Assembly: GCF_900163835.1 (NCBI RefSeq)
Contig: NZ_FUKR01000022.1
Location: 170,967-234,966, forward strand
DNA length: 64,000 nucleotides
Direction of reading: 5' to 3'
Origin: Mycetocola reblochoni REB411
Lineage (GTDB): Bacteria; Actinomycetota; Actinomycetes; Actinomycetales; Microbacteriaceae
The notes beneath the pieces are model-generated. The model saw only the letters and a list, made by a program, of their open reading frames with translations, was not told the origin of the DNA and ran no database searches. Below, one piece after another: positions 42,443 to 51,149 of this stretch (position 1 is its first letter; the number at the start of each line of letters is the position of its first letter). A program made the translations under genes and the position numbers.

Positions 42443-43440
42443 CCGCGCGCCCCCTCACGGCCGAAGGCCAGCGCATGCACGAAGCGCCGGCGGAACGCCG
42501 GCAGGTCCACGGCGGTGACGGCGCGGACGCTCGGCCCCTCCGGCGTGCCGAAGACGAGGGGGAGGCCGGCGCTGGTCAGGGCGACGCGCGTCGCAAGCGA
42601 GCCGGCGGCAGGGGTGAAGTCAACGGGGCCCTCCACCCAGCCGGTGACGATCTCCGGCCGGTGCAGGATCACCGAGGCGAGCCCGTCGTGCGCGGCCGAG
42701 ATCCGCCTGCCCCACTTGTACTGGTAGAAGTCGTTGTAGGCGTCGAGGATCGTCCCGGCGAACACCGCCTCCGGTCGGTCCGAGCCCAGCAGGAGCGCGG
42801 TGACGTCCTCCTCGAGCAGCGCCGTCGAGGTCACGTTGACCCCGACCATGACGACGTTGCCCGCGTTCGGTGCGCGGAACACCCGTTCGGCGGCGGCCCG
42901 GTCGTTGTGCGTGTTCGCGTCGGTGACCGTCGCCTCGCCCGGCGCCGGGTAGGGCCCCGCACCGCCCATGATGACCACGGACCGGAACTTGAGGAACAGC
43001 TCGGGGTCCTTCTCCAGTGCGAGCGCGATGTTCGTCAGCGGCCCGAGCGGGTGCAGGTCGATGCGGCCGGGGTGCTCGTTGGCGATGCGGACGAGGTAGT
43101 CGGCCGCATCCTCATCGGCGAGCCTGGCCTCGGCACGGTCGAGGCCGCGGTCGCCGAGGCCGTCGTGCCCGTGCACGAACCAGGCGATCGAGGGCTCTCC
43201 TTCGAGCGGGGCGGCTGCCCCGCCGTGGACGGGGATGTCCTCCCGTCCCGTCAGCCGGAGCACCGTCTGGACGTTGCGCGCCGAGTCCTCGACGCTGCAG
43301 TTGCCGTAGACGGTCGTGATGCCGAGGATCTGCACGTCCGGCTGGGCGAGCAGATACAGCAGCGAGTGCGCGTCGTCGATGCCGGTGTCGGTGTCGACGA
43401 CGACCCACTGCGCGTCGGGGTCGAGCGGGGGAGTGGTCAC
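42439..43440 (-). CDS. Nucleoside hydrolase (IU-type)
   Basis: 333 residues with the Ca-binding N-terminal signature VVVDTDTGIDDAHSLLYLL and a second Asp cluster later (VTDANTHNDRAAAERVF). Members hydrolyse ribonucleosides to base and ribose. GTG start; overlaps the dehydrogenase gene by 4 nt. Its presence in a flavin-monooxygenase operon is unusual; it may recover a nucleoside-like substrate or be part of salvage of sulfur nucleosides (inference). Confidence 0.88.
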   Translation of the reverse strand: MTTPPLDPDAQWVVVDTDTGIDDAHSLLYLLAQPDVQILGITTVYGNCSVEDSARNVQTVLRLTGREDIPVHGGAAAPLEGEPSIAWFVHGHDGLGDRGLDRAEARLADEDAADYLVRIANEHPGRIDLHPLGPLTNIALALEKDPELFLKFRSVVIMGGAGPYPAPGEATVTDANTHNDRAAAERVFRAPNAGNVVMVGVNVTSTALLEEDVTALLLGSDRPEAVFAGTILDAYNDFYQYKWGRRISAAHDGLASVILHRPEIVTGWVEGPVDFTPAAGSLATRVALTSAGLPLVFGTPEGPSVRAVTAVDLPAFRRRFVHALAFGREGARG

Positions 43441-43451
43441 CGGGGCGCCGC

Positions 43452-43793
43452 TCAGTGCTCGTGCGTCTGGCCGAGCTTGAACGCCAGGCGCCCGTGGGCG
43501 AAGCCCCCTCCGGCCTTGATCGCGGTGGCCACCCAGGCGGCCTCGGCGACCTCCGCCTCGCTTGCGCCCGCGGCGACGGCCTTCTGGGTGTGCGCCTCGA
43601 TGCAGTACACGCACTGGGTGCTCACGCCGACGGCCAGGGCGATGAGCTCGCGGTACTTGAGCGGGATCTCCCTGCCCTCCTCGGCGAAGACCGTGTTGTT
43701 GAACGCGCTGAACGCCCCGAGGATGTCGGGCGTGTGCTCCTTGTAGACCCGGGTGTAGCCGCCGTCGGTCTCGCGGTCGAAGTAGTCGCTCAT
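43452..43793 (-). CDS. Carboxymuconolactone decarboxylase/AhpD-like protein
   Basis: 113 residues with the AhpD/CMD thiol motif CVYCIEAHTQKAVAAG (Cys-x-x-Cys and downstream His). This combination gives alkylhydroperoxidase-type activity in the family. SD AGGAGG, 7 nt before the ATG. First gene of the five-gene operon 43793-39172, 11 nt before the nucleoside hydrolase. Could remove peroxides leaked by the flavin monooxygenases. Confidence 0.88.
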   Translation of the reverse strand: MSDYFDRETDGGYTRVYKEHTPDILGAFSAFNNTVFAEEGREIPLKYRELIALAVGVSTQCVYCIEAHTQKAVAAGASEAEVAEAAWVATAIKAGGGFAHGRLAFKLGQTHEH

Positions 43794-43916
43794 GGGTGTC
43801 CTCCTGTGGGGTTGGTCTCGGGTCGGGGACGGGGTGCGGCGCGCTCGCGCGGGCACACCCGTACACGGCGACGATATTCAGCACGCGCCCCCGCCGCATC
43901 CCGCGATGACACACGG

Positions 43917-43997
43917 GGTCATCCGGCTGGCGCTGCGCGTGGATCCGCGCCACTCGGATGACCGTTCATGACGCTGCATGACGCCCGATGACGGACG
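43917..43997. promoter_or_regulatory. Phased ATGAC array between the monooxygenase operon and the ABC transporter
   Basis: Four units ATGACN5 begin at 43958, 43968, 43978 and 43988, exactly one helical turn apart. The first overlaps the right arm of a perfect 9-bp inverted repeat (GGTCATCCG, 43917-43925; CGGATGACC, 43955-43963). A fifth ATGAC lies at 43906. The array is in the divergent intergenic region, 87 nt before the transporter start and 124 nt before the operon start. Confidence 0.5.
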
Positions 43998-44084
43998 GTG
44001 TCGTCGTGCGACACGGCCCCTCCCGAGCGCCCCGCAGCACTGGATAGCCTGACCGAGTCTTCGCCCCCGACCGAGAGGAAGATC

Positions 44085-45716
44085 GTGACATCAGTGCAGT
44101 TCGTCAGACGTCTCAGCGCCGCCGTCGCCGCGGTGCTGGCCGGAACGCTCGTGCTCACCGCCTGCTCGGGCGGGGCCGCGCCCGACGCGGAGTCCGGCGG
44201 CGAGCCGGTCAGCGGGGGCGAGCTCACCGTCGCGGTGCGGTCGGAGCCGCCGCAGCTCAACCCGCTCGTGGACCAGACCGGTGGCGCGCACGTGCTCTCG
44301 CCGGTCGTCGACTCCCTCGTCTGGGACAACGGCGACGGCACATACGCGCCGTGGCTGGCCACCGAGTGGGAGGTCTCGGACGACGCGACCGAGTACACCT
44401 TCACGCTGCGCGAGGACGTCACCTTCCACGACGGCACGCCCTTCGACGCGGAGGCGGTGAAGACGAACATCGACTACGTCGCCGACCCGGCCAACAAGTC
44501 GACCGGCTCGGTCGCCAAACTCGGCCCGAGCGCGGAGGTCGTCGACGACTACACCGTCACAATCACCCTGGACAGCCCGGAGTCGACCTTTCTCACGCTC
44601 ATCGCGGCGCCCTACTTCGGCATCGTCTCGCCCGTGCAGCTCACCGAGGACCCCGACTCGCTCGCCTCGAGCGTCATCGGGACGGGTCCGTTCGTGTTCG
44701 ACTCGTGGGTCAAGGGCCAGAGCCTGACGTACACCCGCAACGACGACTACAACTGGGGCCCCGAGGGCACCCACGCCGGCGCCGCCTACCTGGACAGCAT
44801 GAAGTACCTGTTCCTCCCCGAGGACCAGACCAGGTACAACGCCCTCGTCACCGGCGAGGCCGACGTGGTCGACTACATCGCGCCCGAGTACGCCGAGCAG
44901 GTGGCGGCCGACCAGGATCACGACTCGGAGGAGTTCCTGCTCCCCGGCGTCGGCTACACCCTCTACCTCAACACCAGGCAGGCGCCGTTCGACGACGTCA
45001 CCGTGCGCCAGGCGCTGCTGCACGGGCTCGACCGTGAGGGCATCGTCGAGGCGGCCACCTTCGGCGCGTACCCCGTCCAGGAGTACCTGGCCACGACCAC
45101 GCCCGACTACAAGGAGGACCTGGAGAACACGATCACCTTCGACGTGGACGAGGCGGGCAGGCTGCTCGACGAGGCGGGCTGGACCGAGACCGACGCCGAG
45201 GGCTTCCGCGTCAAGGACGGCGAGCGGCTCGCCACCACCATCCCCTACGCCGACGACGACCAGCTCGCCCAGCGCACGCTCGAGCAGGTCCAGATCGACG
45301 CCAAGGCGCTCGGCTTCGACGTGGAGCTGCAGCCGGTCCCCGCGTCCGACTTCTCGCAGCGGCTGTACAACGGCGACTACGGGATCATGGCCTCGTTCCA
45401 GTCGGAGGCGACGGGGATGCAGCTGTGGCGGCTGTACGGAGGCGACAACGTCTCCGACGGCTCGAGCATCGGCTCGAACGCGTCGTTCCTCGCCGACCCC
45501 GAGCTGGACGGCATCCTGGCGAAGGCCAGGTCGAGCGCTGACCCGACGCAGCGCGCCGAGTACTACGGCCAGGCGCAGGAGCTCCTGCCGGAGCTGGCCC
45601 CCTCGGTTCCGCTGTTCTCGCGGGCCCGCCTCGTGTCGTGGCAGTCGAACGTCAACGGGCTGAGCTGGGACAACGCCTGGCCGCAGCCGTACCTGTTCGA
45701 CGTCTGGAAGTCCTGA
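44085..45716 (+). CDS. Peptide/nickel-type ABC transporter substrate-binding lipoprotein
   Basis: 543 residues. Signal with lipobox LVLTAC, cleavage before Cys. The family 5 extracellular solute-binding fold follows: PLVDSLVWDNGDGTYAPWLA, EYTFTLREDVTFHDGTPFDA and YLNTRQAPFDDVTVRQALLH. GTG start preceded by GAGAGGAAG; a TAGCCT at 44045 may be its -10. Followed by two permeases and a fused ATPase. Ligand unknown; in this context a sulfur- or nitrogen-containing small molecule or peptide. Confidence 0.92.
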   Translation: MTSVQFVRRLSAAVAAVLAGTLVLTACSGGAAPDAESGGEPVSGGELTVAVRSEPPQLNPLVDQTGGAHVLSPVVDSLVWDNGDGTYAPWLATEWEVSDDATEYTFTLREDVTFHDGTPFDAEAVKTNIDYVADPANKSTGSVAKLGPSAEVVDDYTVTITLDSPESTFLTLIAAPYFGIVSPVQLTEDPDSLASSVIGTGPFVFDSWVKGQSLTYTRNDDYNWGPEGTHAGAAYLDSMKYLFLPEDQTRYNALVTGEADVVDYIAPEYAEQVAADQDHDSEEFLLPGVGYTLYLNTRQAPFDDVTVRQALLHGLDREGIVEAATFGAYPVQEYLATTTPDYKEDLENTITFDVDEAGRLLDEAGWTETDAEGFRVKDGERLATTIPYADDDQLAQRTLEQVQIDAKALGFDVELQPVPASDFSQRLYNGDYGIMASFQSEATGMQLWRLYGGDNVSDGSSIGSNASFLADPELDGILAKARSSADPTQRAEYYGQAQELLPELAPSVPLFSRARLVSWQSNVNGLSWDNAWPQPYLFDVWKS

Positions 45717-45721
45717 CCCCA

Positions 45722-45764
45722 GGCGCGGGGACCGGCTCGGCTGATGCCGTCCGGTCCCCGCGCC
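45722..45764 (+). terminator. Perfect hairpin between binding-protein and permease genes
   Basis: GGCGCGGGGACCGG (45722-45735) pairs with its exact complement (45751-45764); an inner CGGC/GCCG stem (45738-45741 / 45746-45749) closes the loop. Such intercistronic hairpins often stabilise or partly terminate transcripts, giving more binding protein than permease. Confidence 0.6.
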
Positions 45765-45786
45765 GCGTCCCCCGGAGAGGAGCCGC

Positions 45787-46746
45787 ATGAGCGCCGCCGT
45801 CTGGAGAGTGCTCCGCCGTCTCGGCGTGAGCCTGGTGACCCTGCTCGGGGCGGTGACGCTCACCTTCTTCGCGCTGAGGCTGGTGCCGGGCGACCCGGCG
45901 TTCGCGATCCTCGGCGCGGGCAGGCAGCAGGTCGACATCAGCCCGGAGGTGCTCGCCGTCGTGCGCGAGCAGTACCACCTCGACGATCCGCTGATCGTGC
46001 AGTTCGTGCTCTACCTCGGGCGCCTGCTCAGCGGCGACCTCGGCACCTCCTACGTGCAGGAGCAGCCGGTGTCGGCGCTGCTCGTCGCCCAGGCGGGTCC
46101 GACGCTGGCCCTCGCCCTGCTCGCGACGGTGCTCGCCGTCGTCCTCTCGCTCGTCGGCGCCGTGCTCACGGCCGGCCGCCGCCTGCCCAGCTGGATCTCG
46201 TCCGCGCTGGAGCTCGTCCTCGCCTCGACGCCGGTGTTCTGGCTCGGCTTCGTCCTCATGCTCGTGTTCTCCGTCTGGCTGCGGGCGCTGCCCATCATCG
46301 ACGGCGGCGACCTGCGCTCGCTCGTGTTCCCCGCGGTCACGCTCGCCCTGCCGACGGCCGCGCTGCTGCTCCAGGTGCTCCGGCAGTCGCTCGACGACGC
46401 GCTCGAACAGCCCTTCGTCCTCACGGCCAGGTCCCGCGGGCTCGGCGGCCTCTCGGTCACCGTGCGCCACGCGCTCCGGCACGCCGCCATCCCGTACCTG
46501 ACCATGCTCGGCTTCTCCTTCGGCGCCCTGCTCGGCGGGGCGGCGATCACCGAGACCCTGTTCAGCCGGCCGGGGCTCGGCCGGCTGCTGGTCGAGTCGG
46601 TCGCGTCGCAGGACATCCCCGTCGTCATCGCCGTCGTCCTGGTGAGCACCGCGGTGTTCATCCTCGTCAACACGGTCGTCGACCTGCTGTACCCGCTCAT
46701 CGACCCGCGCATGCGCGAGCGGGCCGCCACGGGGGCGCGGCGGTGA
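45787..46746 (+). CDS. ABC transporter permease, DppB type
   Basis: 319 residues with six membrane helices; N-terminal LVTLLGAVTLTFFALRLVPGDP and the EAA-type cytoplasmic loop region LTARSRGLGGLSVTVRHALR near residue 215. SD GGAGAGG upstream of the ATG. The stop overlaps a GTG that does not lead into the next permease. Confidence 0.92.
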   Translation: MSAAVWRVLRRLGVSLVTLLGAVTLTFFALRLVPGDPAFAILGAGRQQVDISPEVLAVVREQYHLDDPLIVQFVLYLGRLLSGDLGTSYVQEQPVSALLVAQAGPTLALALLATVLAVVLSLVGAVLTAGRRLPSWISSALELVLASTPVFWLGFVLMLVFSVWLRALPIIDGGDLRSLVFPAVTLALPTAALLLQVLRQSLDDALEQPFVLTARSRGLGGLSVTVRHALRHAAIPYLTMLGFSFGALLGGAAITETLFSRPGLGRLLVESVASQDIPVVIAVVLVSTAVFILVNTVVDLLYPLIDPRMRERAATGARR

Positions 46747-46852
46747 GCGCCGGGTCGTCGCGGAGGCCGTCGCCTCCCCGTCCCGGTCGCGTCTGCGCTG
46801 GGCCGGCTGGACACGCCTGCTCGCCGACGCGGGCACCGCACTCTGCGCGCTC

Positions 46853-47620
46853 GTGCTCCTGCTCTTCGTGGTCTCGGCGCTCTGGCCCGAGCTTCTCGCG
46901 CCCGGCGACCCTCTCGCCGCCGACAGGGGACTGGTGCTCGCGCCGCCGAGCCCCGAGCACCCCTTCGGCACGGACGAGATCGGCAGGGACGTCTACACCC
47001 GGGTCGTGCACGGGGCGCGCAGCTCCCTCGCGCTCGGCTTCGGGGCGGTCCTCATCGCCGTCACGGTCGGCACCGTCTTCGGGCTCGTCGCCGGGCTCTC
47101 GCGCCGGGTGGTCTCGACCGTGACGCTGCGGATCGCGGACATCGGCGCGGCGTTCCCCGAGCTGATCCTGGCGATCTTCATCCTCGCGCTGTTCGGCGGC
47201 GGACTCGGCACCGCCACCCTGGCGATCGGCATCGCCGGGATCCCGAGCTACGTGCGCGTCGTCCGTGCCGAGGCCGTCAAGGTGAAGGCCTCGGCCTACA
47301 TCGAGGCGTCCTACGGCCTGGGACTGGCACCGCGCGCGGTGCTGCTCAGGCACATCCTGCCCAACGCCGTGCGGCCGGTCCTCATCATCGCCACGATCGG
47401 CCTCGGCGGGGCGACGCTCGCGGGCGCGGCGCTGTCGTTCCTCGGCCTCGGCAGCCCGCCGCCGACCTCGGAGTGGGGCGCGATGCTGTCCAACGCCCGC
47501 AACTTCCTCACCCTCGGGTGGTGGGCCGCGGTGTTCCCCGGGCTGGCGATCACCGTCTTCGTCATCAGCTCCACGGTCATCGGCCGTTGGATCAACGCCT
47601 CGAGGGAGGGACGCGCATGA
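46853..47620 (+). CDS. ABC transporter permease, DppC type, unclear start
   Basis: 255 residues from the first in-frame GTG. EAA-type loop VKVKASAYIEASYGLGLAPR near 145; GTDEIGRDVYTRVVHGARSS near 38. The homologous N-terminus (a basic segment plus the first helix) appears to continue upstream in the same frame: SPSRSRLRWAGWTRLLADAG lies between 46775 and 46834. That stretch has no ATG, GTG or TTG. The natural overlapping GTG at 46743 is in another frame. A frameshift or a rare start is possible. It overlaps the ATPase gene by 4 nt. Confidence 0.8.
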   Translation: MLLLFVVSALWPELLAPGDPLAADRGLVLAPPSPEHPFGTDEIGRDVYTRVVHGARSSLALGFGAVLIAVTVGTVFGLVAGLSRRVVSTVTLRIADIGAAFPELILAIFILALFGGGLGTATLAIGIAGIPSYVRVVRAEAVKVKASAYIEASYGLGLAPRAVLLRHILPNAVRPVLIIATIGLGGATLAGAALSFLGLGSPPPTSEWGAMLSNARNFLTLGWWAAVFPGLAITVFVISSTVIGRWINASREGRA

Positions 47621-49365
47621 CAGCCACCCCGGACGCCCCGCTGATCCGGGTCGAGGGACTGCGGGTCGAGTTCGGCAGGGGGGCCGCCGCGACGACGGCG
47701 ATCGCCGGACTCGACCTGTCCCTCGGCAGGGGCGAGTGCGTGGCGCTGGTCGGCGAGTCCGGCTCGGGCAAGTCGGTGAGCGCGCGCAGCCTCATCGGCC
47801 TCGCCGGACGGGACGCACACGTCACGGCGACGACGCTGGAGATCGACGGGCGCGACGCCCGGGGCTTCGGCGAGCGGCAGTGGCGTCGGATCCGCGGGAG
47901 CAGGATCGGCTTCGTGCTGCAGGACGCGCTGTCCTCGCTCGATCCCCTGCGCACGGTGGGGGCCGAGATCGGCGAGGCCGTCAGGGCGACGGGGGGCCCG
48001 CGCGGCCGGGCGGGGCGTGTGCGTGCGCTCGAGCTGCTGCGGCGCGCGCACGTCCCCCAGCCGGAGCGCCGCATCGACGAGCGCCCGTCTCAGCTGTCCG
48101 GCGGGCAGCGCCAGCGCGCGCTCATCGCCTCCGCCCTCGCGGGCGAGCCGGCCGTGCTCATCGCCGACGAGCCGACGACGGCCCTCGACGTGTCGGTTCA
48201 GAAGCAGATCCTCGCGCTGTTCGCCGAGCTGAAGGCCCAGGGCCACGCGATCCTGCTCATCAGCCACGATCTGGCGGTGGTGTCCGAGCTCGCCGACCGG
48301 ATCCACGTGCTGCGCAGGGGGGCGGTCGTGGAGTCGGGGCGGGCCGACGCGGTCCTCTCGGCGCCGGAGCACCCCTACACGCGCTCCCTCATCGACGCGA
48401 TCCCCCGCTTCGACGCCACCGCGCCACGTCACACGGCCTCGGTCGCGGTCGCGGTCGAGCCGCCCGCCGCACTCGCCGCGGACCCCTCCGCCGCCGCACT
48501 CGCCGCGGACCCCTCCGCCGCCGCACTCGCCGCGTATCCGTCCGCCGCCGCGTCCACCCCCGCTTCGTCCGCGACAGTCGCGCCTTCCCCTCCGCCCGCG
48601 ACGGGCGGGACCCCGCTCGTCGTGGAGGACGTCAGCAAGCGATTCCGCCTGCGCGACGATTCGGAGCGCACGGCGCTCGAGTCGGTCTCGCTCCGGCTCA
48701 CGCCGGGACGAAGCCTCGGCGTCGTCGGGGAGTCCGGCTCGGGCAAGACCACCCTCGCCCGCGTCATCGCCGGCTTCGAGCAGCCCGACTCCGGTCGTGT
48801 GAGCGGTCTCGGCGACGACCCCCGCGACGTGCAGTTCGTCTACCAGGACCCCGGCGCCTCCTTCGACCCGCGCTGGGACGTCGGCCGTCTGCTCGGCGAG
48901 GCGATCGAGCTCCGGCACGGCCGGCTGGCTGCGGGGGAGAGGAGACGCCGCTCGATCGAGTGGCTGCACCGGGTCGGACTGTCCGAGGAGCACCTCGGCC
49001 GCCGCCCGAGCGCGCTGTCCGGTGGCCAGCGTCAGCGGGTCGGGATCGCCAGGGCGCTCGCCGTCGTGCCGCGCTACGTGATCCTCGACGAGCCGGTGTC
49101 GGCGCTCGATGTGGCCGTGCAGAGCCAGATCCTCGATCTCATCGCCGATCTCCAGGAGGAGACCGGGGTCGGCTACCTGTTCATCTCGCACGACCTGGGC
49201 GTGGTGCAGCGGGTCTGTGACACGCTGCTCGTGCTCCGGCACGGGGTGGTGAGGGAGACGGGGCCGACCGATCGCGTACTCGCTGCACCGGCAGACGACT
49301 ACACACGCGAGCTGATCGACGCCGTCCCCGTCATGCCGGGCGGTGCGGCTCCGCCGGTCCGCTGA
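47617..49365 (+). CDS. Fused dual-ATPase subunit of peptide ABC transporter (DppD-DppF type)
   Basis: 582 residues holding two complete ATPase domains. The first has Walker A GESGSGKS near 45, Q-loop, LSGGQRQRA signature and Walker B LIADEPTTALDV. The second has Walker A GESGSGKT near 370, LSGGQRQRV and LDEPVSALDVAVQ. The linker (about 283-310) contains a threefold nine-residue Ala-rich repeat. A single polypeptide therefore replaces the usual two ATPases. Coupled to the second permease by ATGA. Confidence 0.93.
   Translation: MTATPDAPLIRVEGLRVEFGRGAAATTAIAGLDLSLGRGECVALVGESGSGKSVSARSLIGLAGRDAHVTATTLEIDGRDARGFGERQWRRIRGSRIGFVLQDALSSLDPLRTVGAEIGEAVRATGGPRGRAGRVRALELLRRAHVPQPERRIDERPSQLSGGQRQRALIASALAGEPAVLIADEPTTALDVSVQKQILALFAELKAQGHAILLISHDLAVVSELADRIHVLRRGAVVESGRADAVLSAPEHPYTRSLIDAIPRFDATAPRHTASVAVAVEPPAALAADPSAAALAADPSAAALAAYPSAAASTPASSATVAPSPPPATGGTPLVVEDVSKRFRLRDDSERTALESVSLRLTPGRSLGVVGESGSGKTTLARVIAGFEQPDSGRVSGLGDDPRDVQFVYQDPGASFDPRWDVGRLLGEAIELRHGRLAAGERRRRSIEWLHRVGLSEEHLGRRPSALSGGQRQRVGIARALAVVPRYVILDEPVSALDVAVQSQILDLIADLQEETGVGYLFISHDLGVVQRVCDTLLVLRHGVVRETGPTDRVLAAPADDYTRELIDAVPVMPGGAAPPVR
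48466..48546. repeat. 27-bp in-frame tandem repeat in ATPase linker
   Basis: Three consecutive units (48466-48492, 48493-48519, 48520-48546) encode AALAADPSA twice and AALAAYPSA once. The units are nearly identical in DNA, so the linker length may vary between strains. Confidence 0.9.
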
Positions 49366-49555
49366 CCGGGCGGGGCGTCGGGCGCCGTGCCGAGCGGCTC
49401 GCGCCCGGCGCGGAGCGTATCGTGGCCGTCGAGCGAGTGCGCCCGACGGGGTGACGTCCGGGGGCTCGGCGGCGAGCCGGGCGGACCGGGTTCCGCCCGG
49501 GACCGGGGCGCTCGGCGGCACCGAGCCGCCCGCCACGACGACGTCTGGAGAACCC

Positions 49556-51040
49556 ATGACCGACACCGGAACCGACACGGCCGAGACCCTGCTCGCGCGC
49601 ACCCCCACGGATCTGTACATCGACGGCCGCTGGCGGGCGTCCGCCTCCGGCGCCCGCTTCGACGTGGTGAACCCCGCCGACGGTGAGGTCATCGCGCGCG
49701 TCGCCGATGCCGTCCCCGCCGACGGCGCTGCGGCCCTGGACGCGGCGGTCGCGGCGGCGGCCGGCTGGGCGGCGACCGCCCCGCGCGACCGCGCGGAGAT
49801 CCTCAGGCGAGCCTTCGAGCTGGTGCGGGAGCGGGAGGAGGAGCTGGCACTGCTCATGACGCTGGAGATGGGGAAGCCGCTCGCCGAGGCCCGCGGGGAG
49901 GTCGGCTACGGCGGGGAGTTCCTGCGCTGGTTCAGCGAGGAGGCGGTCCGCATCGGTGGACGCTACGGTGCCACCCCCGAGGGCACGGGGACGATGGTCG
50001 TGTCGCAGCATCCGGTCGGACCGTGCTACCTGATCACGCCGTGGAACTTCCCGCTCGCGATGGCCACGCGCAAGGTCGCACCGGCGCTCGCCGCGGGCAA
50101 CACGGTCGTCATCAAGCCAGCCGCGCTGACGCCGCTGACGACGCTCGCCCTCGCGCGGATCCTCGCCGAGGCGGGACTCCCTGCCGGGGTGCTCAACGTG
50201 GTCACGACGACCGACACCGCAGCGGTGTCCGACCCGCTCATCGCCGACCCGCGGTTGCGCAAGCTCAGCTTCACCGGTTCGACGCCGGTGGGGCGCACGC
50301 TCCTGGCCCAGGCGGCGGGAACGGTGCTGCGCACCTCGATGGAGCTCGGTGGCAACGCGCCGTTCCTCGTCTTCGCCGACGCCGACCTCGACGCGGCGGT
50401 GGAGGGGGCGCTCCAGGCGAAGTTCCGCAACATCGGTCAGGCCTGCACCGCCGCCAACCGCTTCCTCGTCCACGAGGACGTCGCGGACGAGTTCGCGCGG
50501 CGCGTCACCGAACGCGTGCGGGGCTTGCCGCTCGGCGACGGCAGGAAGGACGGGACCGTCATCGGGCCGCTCATCGACCATCGTGCCGTCGAGAAGGCCT
50601 CCGCTCTTGTCGCCGATGCCGTCGAGCGCGGCGCCAGCCTGCTGACGGGCGGATCGGTCGTCCCGGGGCCCGGTAGCTTCTTCGAGGCCACCGTGCTCGA
50701 CCACGTCCGGCCGGGCAGCCGTGTCCTCCGCGAGGAGATCTTCGGGCCGGTCCTCGCCATCGCGCGGTTCGGCGACGAGGACGAGGCGGTGCGACTGGCG
50801 AACGACACCGAGTACGGGCTCGCGGCGTACGCCTTCACCCGTGATCTCGCGCGCGGGCACCGGCTGATCGAGCGGCTCGAGTCGGGGATGCTCGGGCTCA
50901 ACGCGGGCGTCATCTCGAACGCCGCGGCCCCCTTCGGCGGGGTGAAGCAGTCCGGGCTCGGCAGGGAGGGGAGCAGGGAGGGCATCCAGGAGTACCTGAC
51001 GACGAAGTATTCCTTCATCCCGGCCGCGTCGGGCTCCTGA
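49556..51040 (+). CDS. NAD(P)-dependent (succinate-)semialdehyde dehydrogenase
   Basis: 494-residue aldehyde dehydrogenase. YLITPWNFPLAMATRKVAPA near residue 160, catalytic Glu in MELGGNAPF near 263 and catalytic Cys in NIGQACTAANRF near 297. The closest family type is GabD-like. ATG with GGAG a few bases upstream. It follows the transporter by 190 bp and might handle an aldehyde released by the monooxygenases (inference). Confidence 0.88.
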   Translation: MTDTGTDTAETLLARTPTDLYIDGRWRASASGARFDVVNPADGEVIARVADAVPADGAAALDAAVAAAAGWAATAPRDRAEILRRAFELVREREEELALLMTLEMGKPLAEARGEVGYGGEFLRWFSEEAVRIGGRYGATPEGTGTMVVSQHPVGPCYLITPWNFPLAMATRKVAPALAAGNTVVIKPAALTPLTTLALARILAEAGLPAGVLNVVTTTDTAAVSDPLIADPRLRKLSFTGSTPVGRTLLAQAAGTVLRTSMELGGNAPFLVFADADLDAAVEGALQAKFRNIGQACTAANRFLVHEDVADEFARRVTERVRGLPLGDGRKDGTVIGPLIDHRAVEKASALVADAVERGASLLTGGSVVPGPGSFFEATVLDHVRPGSRVLREEIFGPVLAIARFGDEDEAVRLANDTEYGLAAYAFTRDLARGHRLIERLESGMLGLNAGVISNAAAPFGGVKQSGLGREGSREGIQEYLTTKYSFIPAASGS

Positions 51041-51149
51041 GCTGTCCGTCCGCGGCACGCCTCCGGTTTTCGGAGCGGACGCATGTGCCCGGCTCAGCTG
51101 GCGCATAGCCCGCGCTCGCAGACTCACGTCAGACGAAAGGGGTCGCACG

